From Candidatus Methylomicrobium oryzae (GTDB lineage Bacteria > Pseudomonadota > Gammaproteobacteria > Methylococcales > Methylomonadaceae), in NCBI RefSeq assembly GCF_016745425.1, contig NZ_JAERVK010000004.1:157721-221720 (forward strand): 64,000 nt of DNA, in the 5' to 3' direction. A program made the position numbers and the translations under genes. The notes beneath the pieces were generated by a model, which was given only the letters and a program-made list of their open reading frames with translations, did not search any database and was not told the DNA's origin. Shown here in pieces: positions 57,939 to 64,000 of this stretch; position 1 is the stretch's first letter; every line of letters begins with the position of its first letter.

Positions 57939-60647
57939 ATGTCTCGCGCCCCGAAACCCCCTCCCAAAGCCTTCTGTTTTCAAGGGGAACCATTGCCGAA
58001 ACTCTTGGCGACGCTCAAAACTTCCCCACAAGGACTTACCTCCGAGGAGGCCCGGTTAAGGTTAAGCCGCTACGGCGAAAATCAAATCGTCTTCCACCGC
58101 ACCCGCTCGCCCTGGCTGTTATTCTTTAACGAATTCAAAGCGCTGTTCCCGCTCTTGCTGCTGGCGGCGGCGCTCTTGGCATTCTGGGCCGACCACTTAA
58201 CCCCCGGGGAAGGCTATAACCTGATCGGCTGGGCTCTAAGCGGCGTCGTACTGCTCAATGCGATCATGTCATTCCTGCAAAATTACAAGGTCGAGAAACT
58301 GATGCTGTCATTTCTCGACTACATTCCCAAGTCGGTTAACGTCCTGCGCGACGGTAAATCCGTCCTGCGGGATGCAAAAGAACTGGTGCCCGGAGATATC
58401 CTGCTGGTTCAGGAAGGCGACAAAATTTCCGCTGACGGCGCGATCCTGGAATCTGCCCAACTGCGGGTCGATGAATCGCTTCTCAGCGGCGAATCGCTCA
58501 GTGTCGAAAAACAGGCCGGTGAAGACAGGATCGAAGCCGAGCATTGCGCCTGGTCCGGAGCCACGGCCATCAAAGGCCATGCCCGCGTTTTGGTTGTAAA
58601 TACCGGGCGCAACACCCGAATCGGCAGCATTTCCGAATTGTCTCAACGCGTACAGGCCGATCTGACACCCATGCAAAAGGAATTACGCAATTTTGTGCGT
58701 AAGATCACCTATTTGGCAATCACGTTCGGCGGCTTATTTTTCAGTATCGGTTTCCTGATCGGAGACAGCTTCTGGACCAACCTGGTTTTCGCGATCGGCA
58801 TTATCGTGGCAAATGTCCCCGAGGGACTGCTGCCGACCGTCACGCTGGCCTTGACGCAAGCCTCGCTGAGAATGGCGAAACGCAACGCGGTCGTCAAAGA
58901 CATCCTGTCGGTCGAAACGTTAGGCTGCACGTCGGTCATCTGCACCGACAAGACCGGCACGCTGACGCAGAACCGCCTGCACGTCGAAAAACTGTATATG
59001 GATTTCGAAGATTACGATGCCGATACGGTAAACGGCCGGCTGCGCCATCGTACGGCGTGGACGATGCAGGAAATCATGGCGCTATGCAACGAGACCGTCA
59101 TAGCCCTGGACGAAAACGGCAAGCCGACATTCAGCGGCGATCCGACCGAAATTGCGCTGGCGAGTTTCGTCGACCGCCAGCACGGCTACGGCGCGATTCG
59201 CGGCCGCTACCGTCTCCAACACAGCCGGCCTTTCGATGCGGCCTTGAAATTCATGACTGCCACGTATTCGACCTCCCGGAAAGCATTGCTGCTCACCGCC
59301 AAAGGCGCTCCGGAAGTCATTCTCGAACGCTGTACGCAGATCTACAGCGAGGGGCTCGTCCATCCGCTGCGCGCCGATGCCAAACGCGGGTTAACGGCGA
59401 AAGCGGACGAATATGCCGGACTCGGGCTGCGCGTATTGGCGTTCGCTTACGCCATTGTCGAACACCCCGAAGACATCCCCGAAAACCTGGTGTTCGTGGG
59501 GTTGGCCGGGCTGGTCGATCCGCCCCGTCCGCAAGTGCCGAATGCGGTTGCCGCCTGCCGCACCGCCGGCATCCGGATCATCGTGATCAGCGGCGATTCG
59601 GGCGAAACGGTAGCCTATATCGCCAAACGTCTGGGCATCGTCGACACTCCGAGCATCATTACGGGAAACCAGCTTGCCGAAATGTCCCCTGATGATTTGC
59701 TGGAGACTCTGCGGAACGAACAAGTGGTGTTTGCGCGGACCGCGCCGGAACAAAAACTCACCATTGTCGACGCGCTGAAAGCCATGGGCGAAGTCGTGGC
59801 GATGACGGGGGACGGCGTAAACGATTCTCCGGCGCTGAAACGTGCCGATATCGGGGTTGCCATGGGTAAAAAAGGCACCGACGTAGCCAAGGAAGCATCG
59901 GATATTATTCTGCTCGACGATAACTTCGCAACGATCGTCAAGGCCATCGAAGAAGGGCGGGCCGTGTATGAAAACATCAAAAAATTCATCACCTATATTC
60001 TGGCGAGCAACATCCCGGAAGTCGTTCCGTACATCGCTTACGTGCTGTTTCCGATTCCGCTTCCGATTACGGTGATCCAAATCCTCAGCATCGACCTGAT
60101 TACCGACATGCTGCCGGCAATCGGCCTCGGCAACGAGCCGCCCGACACCGATGTAATGCGTCAACCGCCCAGACGCAGCAACGAACCATTAGTCAGCCTG
60201 AGGACCTTCATCCGCAGCTATGCCATCATCGGCCCCGCCCAGGCCCTGCTGGCGTTCGTCGTATTTTTCACGCTTCTGTTCGACGGCGGATGGGGGTTCG
60301 GCAAGGCGATCGCGGAAAACGATCCGCTGTATTTGCAGGCCTCCGGCGCATTTCTGACCACGATCATCTTCTGCCAGATCGGCAACGTCATGGCCTGCCG
60401 CACCAGCCGCCAAAGCGCCCTCGGTTCCCTGACGCGCTTTAATCCCTGGATCGTCTGCGGCATCCTTTTCGAATTGGCGTTTATCCTGGCGATTGTCTAT
60501 TTGCCTCAGGCGCAGCTCTTTTTCAATACTGCGCCAATCGCTCCTTATTATTGGGTATTGATCGTGCCGGCCCCTTTCGTCATTTTGGCGCTCGATGAAG
60601 CGCGTAAATGGCTGGCACGGCATGGATGGCACGGGCTGGAAGTCTGA
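57939..60647 (+). CDS. P-type cation-transporting ATPase, P2 (P2C-like)
   Basis: 902 residues. Catalytic D337 in the CTDKTGTLTQ motif, TGES-like loop LLSGESLSVEK, nucleotide and hinge motifs GDGVNDSPALK. Transmembrane segment 4 has NVPEGLLPTVTLALTQASLR, and segment 6 DLITDMLPAIGLGNEPPDTDVMRQPPR, both closer to Na+/K+-ATPase (P2C) than to Ca2+ pumps. Ion specificity is not certain. No operon partner; corA follows after 131 bp. Confidence 0.93.
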   Translation: MSRAPKPPPKAFCFQGEPLPKLLATLKTSPQGLTSEEARLRLSRYGENQIVFHRTRSPWLLFFNEFKALFPLLLLAAALLAFWADHLTPGEGYNLIGWALSGVVLLNAIMSFLQNYKVEKLMLSFLDYIPKSVNVLRDGKSVLRDAKELVPGDILLVQEGDKISADGAILESAQLRVDESLLSGESLSVEKQAGEDRIEAEHCAWSGATAIKGHARVLVVNTGRNTRIGSISELSQRVQADLTPMQKELRNFVRKITYLAITFGGLFFSIGFLIGDSFWTNLVFAIGIIVANVPEGLLPTVTLALTQASLRMAKRNAVVKDILSVETLGCTSVICTDKTGTLTQNRLHVEKLYMDFEDYDADTVNGRLRHRTAWTMQEIMALCNETVIALDENGKPTFSGDPTEIALASFVDRQHGYGAIRGRYRLQHSRPFDAALKFMTATYSTSRKALLLTAKGAPEVILERCTQIYSEGLVHPLRADAKRGLTAKADEYAGLGLRVLAFAYAIVEHPEDIPENLVFVGLAGLVDPPRPQVPNAVAACRTAGIRIIVISGDSGETVAYIAKRLGIVDTPSIITGNQLAEMSPDDLLETLRNEQVVFARTAPEQKLTIVDALKAMGEVVAMTGDGVNDSPALKRADIGVAMGKKGTDVAKEASDIILLDDNFATIVKAIEEGRAVYENIKKFITYILASNIPEVVPYIAYVLFPIPLPITVIQILSIDLITDMLPAIGLGNEPPDTDVMRQPPRRSNEPLVSLRTFIRSYAIIGPAQALLAFVVFFTLLFDGGWGFGKAIAENDPLYLQASGAFLTTIIFCQIGNVMACRTSRQSALGSLTRFNPWIVCGILFELAFILAIVYLPQAQLFFNTAPIAPYYWVLIVPAPFVILALDEARKWLARHGWHGLEV

Positions 60648-60778
60648 TGGCTTCGACCTGAGCATTTATACCGTCGAGAATCGTTCGCAGGACCGGCCGG
60701 CGCTGACGCGGCATTCTAATGCCGGTCTAACCGCGCTATCATGCTCATCATTCATTAAAGACCCCAGGTACTGACGCT

Positions 60779-61801
60779 ATGGCAAACCCGCCTTTAACTC
60801 CGGCATATCCCGAATATGAAAACGATGCCTCGATGATCATGAACTGTGTCGCCTATAAGCACGGCGCGCGGATCGGCACGATTAGCCTCGAAGAGATCAG
60901 CAGTGTGCTGGCCGAGGAAGGCACGTTCGTCTGGGCAGGACTTCGCGAACCGGACAAAGCCTTGCTGCTGAAGATCCAGGAAGAATTCGGTCTGCACGAG
61001 CTGGCCATCGAGGATGCCTGCACAGCGCACCAGCGCCCGAAACTGGAAGAGTACGGGGACTCCCTGTTTTTGGTTGTACAGACTGCGCAGCTGACCGGGG
61101 ACAATCGGGTAGCGTTGGGAGAAACCCACTTCTTCATCGGGGCGCGCTTCCTGGTGTCGGTACGCCACTCCTCTACCTTGAGTTATACGAAAGTGCGCGA
61201 ACGCTGCGAGAATCTGCCCGAAAAATTGGCAAAAGGGCCGGGTTTTGCGCTGTATGCGTTAATGGATTTCATCGTCGACCATTACCTGCCGGTGATGGAA
61301 GGCCTGGAAGAAAGGCTGGAACAATTGGAAACCGGTATTTTTAATAAAGATTACCGCGACGAAACCTGCGCCCAGCTCTTCGATCTGAAGCGCGATTTAC
61401 TGCTGCTGCGTTCCGCCACCCTGCCCTGGCTGGACATTTGCAGCGAATTGATGCGCTTCCATACCCATATCATCCCGAAGGATACGCGCTTTTATTTTCG
61501 CGATATTCACGACCACGCGCTGCGCATTCATCAGGCTGCCGACGGTATGCGCGAAATGTTGAACGATGCATTGCAGGTCTATTTAACGATGGCGACGGTG
61601 CGCCAAAACGAAGTCGTCAAACGGCTGGCCGGCTGGGGTGCGATTCTGGCGGTACCGACGATGGTGTTCAGCCTGTACGGGATGAATTTCAGGCATATGC
61701 CAGAGCTTACCTGGGAGTTTGCCTATCCGGCTACGCTCGGCGTCGTGGTGATCGGCTGTATCTGGCTGTACCGCCGCCTGAAAAGCATCGGCTGGCTGTA
61801 A
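60779..61801 (+). CDS. corA: CorA family Mg2+/Co2+ transporter
   Basis: 340 residues. The C-terminal signature YGMNFRHMPELTWEFAYP (GMN near residue 303) between two TM helices (LAVPTMVFSLYGMNF and LGVVVIGCIWLYRRL) defines the family. The large N-terminal cytoplasmic domain has FVWAGLREPD and ELAIEDACTAHQRPKLEEYGDSLFLVV. A homopentameric divalent cation channel in the inner membrane. Family is sure; the exact subgroup (CorA or ZntB-like) less so. Confidence 0.94.
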   Translation: MANPPLTPAYPEYENDASMIMNCVAYKHGARIGTISLEEISSVLAEEGTFVWAGLREPDKALLLKIQEEFGLHELAIEDACTAHQRPKLEEYGDSLFLVVQTAQLTGDNRVALGETHFFIGARFLVSVRHSSTLSYTKVRERCENLPEKLAKGPGFALYALMDFIVDHYLPVMEGLEERLEQLETGIFNKDYRDETCAQLFDLKRDLLLLRSATLPWLDICSELMRFHTHIIPKDTRFYFRDIHDHALRIHQAADGMREMLNDALQVYLTMATVRQNEVVKRLAGWGAILAVPTMVFSLYGMNFRHMPELTWEFAYPATLGVVVIGCIWLYRRLKSIGWL

Positions 61802-61875
61802 GTTTCTTACAGCCTGCCGCATGCAAGATTGACCTGTCTTCGCATTTAAACTCGCCAGCCGGGCGACGAGCAGAA

Positions 61876-62607
61876 TTACGGCTGGATATTGAAATACGGC
61901 GGCATCTTGTGCACGTAGGCCATGTACATCGCATCGGCCATCGTCCACAACACGTCCAGCTTGAATTGCAGAATCTTGATCATCCGCTCCTGCTGTTCGC
62001 GTGTCTTATACCAATCCAGCGTAATCTCAAGGCCGTGCTCAACATCGCGGCGGGCTTCGGTCAGACGTTTGCGGAAGTAAATGTAGCCTTCCTTTTCGAC
62101 CCAGGGATAATGCTCGGGCCAGTTGTCGAGCCGCTGCTGATGGATCTTCGGCGCAAACAGTTCGGTCAGTGAGGAGCTGGCCGCTTCATGCCATTCCGAA
62201 CGGCGCGCAAAATTGACATAGGCGTCGACTGCGAAACGCACGCCGGGCAGCACATGCTTTTCCGAAACGATTTCCTCGCGCGTCAGACCGACTGCAAGGC
62301 CGAGCCGGATCCAGGCTTCGATGCCGCCGGGATCGCCCGGATGACCGTCGTGGTCGAGAATCCGCTGAATCCATTTGGCCCGCGTCTCGCGATCCGGACA
62401 ATTGGCCAGAATGTTCGCGTCTTTGAGCGGAATACAAACCTGGTAATAATAACGGTTCGCGACCCAGCCCTGAATCTGCTCCCGGGTCAGCTTGCCTTCG
62501 TTCATCAGCACGTGATACGGGTGATGGATGTGGTAATACTTTTCCATGCCGCGCAATTGGGCTTCAAATTCTTCTCGGCTCCAGGGCTGCTTGTCGTTCT
62601 GGCTCAT
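61876..62607 (-). CDS. pqqC: Pyrroloquinoline-quinone synthase
   Basis: 243 residues from the ATG at 62607 (CGGAGACG RBS). PqqC catalyses the last ring-closure and oxidation to PQQ. Family blocks: [46 protein letters not shown] and [23 protein letters not shown]. It is 10 bp after pqqB. No pqqD or pqqE follows: the next gene is corA on the opposite strand. Confidence 0.97.
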   Translation of the reverse strand: MSQNDKQPWSREEFEAQLRGMEKYYHIHHPYHVLMNEGKLTREQIQGWVANRYYYQVCIPLKDANILANCPDRETRAKWIQRILDHDGHPGDPGGIEAWIRLGLAVGLTREEIVSEKHVLPGVRFAVDAYVNFARRSEWHEAASSSLTELFAPKIHQQRLDNWPEHYPWVEKEGYIYFRKRLTEARRDVEHGLEITLDWYKTREQQERMIKILQFKLDVLWTMADAMYMAYVHKMPPYFNIQP

Positions 62608-62617
62608 GTCGTCTCCG

Positions 62618-63529
62618 TTATAGATCGATTTCCAACCCGTCATACGCGACCTCGATGCCGTTCGCATCAAGGACCTTACGCTGTTCCGAATCCTCGTCCA
62701 GAATCGGATTGGTATTGTTGATATGGATCAAAATCTTGCGGGCCTCGCCGATACCGTTCAGCACTTCGATCATGCCGCCCTCGCCGGACTGCGGCAAGTG
62801 GCCGATCTCCCGCGCCCGTTTCTGGCTGATCTGTTGCGCGCACATCTCGTCGTCGGTCCAGAAGGTACCGTCGACCATCACGCAGTCGGCCGCCTGCATC
62901 GCCGTCAACACATGCGGTTCAATCTCGCCGAGCCCCGGCGAATAAAACAATTGTTTGCCGGTCGAAATCTGCTCGACGATCAGACCGATGTTATCGCCGT
63001 CGTGTGGATCGTAGCGGTGCGGCGAATAAGGCGGCGCCTTGCTTTTCAAAGCCTGCGTGTAAAAGCGCAGGTCGTCGATGCCCGGAATCGTGAAGCTGCT
63101 CCCATCGGTCGGCACCGGATGGTGGTTAACGGTGCAGTAATGCGCCAGCATATTGAATACCGGAAAGCCGGTGGTAAGGTCCTGGCGGACCATCTCGGTG
63201 CAATAGATGTCCAGCGGCTTGCCTTCGCGCAGCATCAGAAGGCCCGTGGTATGGTCGATCTGGCTGTCGATCAGCAAAATCGCCCTGATGCCGGTATCGC
63301 GGACACCCTGTTGCGGCTGAATCGCCGGAAACGCTTCCAGCTGCGCGCGGATATCCGGCGACGCATTGATCAAGAGCCAGTTGCGGTTGTCGGTACTGAC
63401 CGCGATCGACGATTGAGTTCGGGCCTTGCCGTTCATTTCGCCGCGGCGAATCCTCCGGCAGTTGTTGCAGTTGCAATTCCATTGCGGAAAACCGCCGCCC
63501 GCACCGGCACCGAGAACTCTGACTTTCAT
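62618..63529 (-). CDS. pqqB: PqqB, metallo-beta-lactamase-fold PQQ biosynthesis protein
   Basis: 303 residues. The start [30 protein letters not shown] carries the family cysteines. Further conserved parts: [47 protein letters not shown] and [10 protein letters not shown]. PqqB is required for PQQ synthesis and is thought to act in hydroxylation or transport of an intermediate. Between pqqA (115 bp) and pqqC (10 bp). Confidence 0.97.
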   Translation of the reverse strand: MKVRVLGAGAGGGFPQWNCNCNNCRRIRRGEMNGKARTQSSIAVSTDNRNWLLINASPDIRAQLEAFPAIQPQQGVRDTGIRAILLIDSQIDHTTGLLMLREGKPLDIYCTEMVRQDLTTGFPVFNMLAHYCTVNHHPVPTDGSSFTIPGIDDLRFYTQALKSKAPPYSPHRYDPHDGDNIGLIVEQISTGKQLFYSPGLGEIEPHVLTAMQAADCVMVDGTFWTDDEMCAQQISQKRAREIGHLPQSGEGGMIEVLNGIGEARKILIHINNTNPILDEDSEQRKVLDANGIEVAYDGLEIDL

Positions 63530-63594
63530 GAGGTGAGATAATCCTGCTCTTACGGAAAAATGCCCATACTATAAGGGAATCCAGATCGCCAGGC

Positions 63595-63624
63595 AAAAAA
63601 AAGGGGACCTTGCGATCCCCTTTT
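63595..63624 (-). terminator. terminator/attenuator between pqqA and pqqB
   Basis: On the minus strand, stem AAAAGGGGA / TCCCCTTTT with an 8-base loop is followed by further Ts. It lies between pqqA and pqqB and would let pqqA, a peptide substrate, be made in excess over the enzymes. Confidence 0.85.
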
Positions 63625-63643
63625 GACCAGACCTAACAACCGA

Positions 63644-63718
63644 TTAACGGTTGTAGATGTACATGGTGACTTCAAAACCGAAACGCAGATCGGTATAGCT
63701 TGGTGTTTCCCATTTCAT
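63644..63718 (-). CDS. pqqA: PqqA, PQQ precursor peptide
   Basis: 24 residues starting MKWETPSYTDLRFGFEV and ending MYIYNR. E16 and Y20, the residues crosslinked to form PQQ, are in the conserved EVTMY spacing. RBS GGAGG lies 9 bases upstream. Confidence 0.96.
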   Translation of the reverse strand: MKWETPSYTDLRFGFEVTMYIYNR

Positions 63719-64000
63719 AGCAGTAACCTCCAGAAGTTATTTGTGTTTATATGCCAGCTTGATCAAGTAAGCCAAGCCGAAGTATACGACGAATCTCTAG
63801 GCCAACGCAACATTATTGCCCGGTCCCGAATGCCGATCGTTTCAAGCCTTTCGCTCGGTTTTCCCGGCAATTTTGTCAAGCCATTGAGAGGACGCGCGAA
63901 AAGGCGGCCAAGTTCCTTCGATTTTTTGCCCGCCGCCGGTTCGTGCCCTTGAAAAAAGGCGCCAAAGCCGCGCGCGGAGAGTGGGCTTATGGGTGTTTTT
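63719..64000 (-). promoter_or_regulatory. pqqA upstream region
   Basis: About 282 bp to the window edge. It must carry the pqq promoter on the minus strand. No other gene is supported and no clear operator was recognised. Confidence 0.4.

Overview
The window looks like the chromosome of a methylotrophic gammaproteobacterium, most likely a methanotroph of the order Methylococcales. The case rests on a tetrahydromethanopterin (H4MPT)/methanofuran C1-transfer gene island (fae, mch, beta-RFAP synthase and conserved unknowns) at one end, PQQ biosynthesis genes (the methanol dehydrogenase cofactor) at the other, and zwf-edd, fbp, speD and Fur/Feo genes of gammaproteobacterial type between them. No methane monooxygenase or methanol dehydrogenase gene lies in the window, so the lifestyle is inferred. 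I see no rRNA, tRNA, CRISPR array or transposase gene.

Layout. 1-9 kb: the C1 island. On the minus strand it runs nucleotidyltransferase, HAD phosphatase, beta-RFAP synthase, ATP-grasp, mch, RimK-like ATP-grasp, CitG-like protein, fae. Near the left edge are a divergent HisA-like gene and an edge-truncated ATP-grasp ligase. 9-14.5 kb: a FixL/FixJ-like pair, divergent from a DUF2934 protein, a stand-alone M41-like peptidase and an FtsH. 14.5-18.3 kb: a GH19 lysozyme-like protein, DUF3175, an AAA ATPase (DUF815), a cyclic-nucleotide-binding protein and fructose-1,6-bisphosphatase. 18.4-21.3 kb: a feoABC operon behind a Fur-box-like site. 21.3-25.4 kb: a cluster of GTAG-type palindromic repeats, a Uma2 nuclease, an ERCC4/XPF-like nuclease and pncA-pncB (NAD salvage).

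25.8-32.6 kb: an HD-GYP response regulator followed by an 1881-residue protein holding two complete histidine-kinase cores. 32.7-36.1 kb: mltB-nadC-flavin reductase, divergent from ampD. 36.2-36.5 kb: a second repeat patch. 36.6-45.3 kb: small membrane proteins, an EamA transporter, a cold-shock protein, about 1 kb with no recognisable gene, nth, a HugZ-like protein, a HAD hydrolase, osmC-speD and small exported or membrane proteins. 45.9-50.1 kb: zwf and edd (Entner-Doudoroff entry) with a palindromic repeat between them, then a second Uma2 protein.

50.3-57.8 kb is the most unusual part. A GlxA-type AraC regulator is followed by a tight same-strand run: hypX (CO-forming hydrogenase maturation enzyme), a REC-DUF3369 regulator, an MHYT-domain histidine kinase, a CheY-like receiver and a hybrid kinase. 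No hydrogenase gene is nearby. 57.9-61.8 kb: a P2C-like cation ATPase and a CorA transporter. 61.9-63.7 kb: pqqA-pqqB-pqqC on the minus strand, with a terminator-like hairpin after pqqA and no pqqD or pqqE downstream.

Functionally, fae and mch move formaldehyde carbon through H4MPT towards formate, and the surrounding genes probably build H4MPT and methanofuran. PQQ serves periplasmic alcohol oxidation. zwf/edd and fbp belong to central sugar-phosphate metabolism, and the Feo system brings in ferrous iron.
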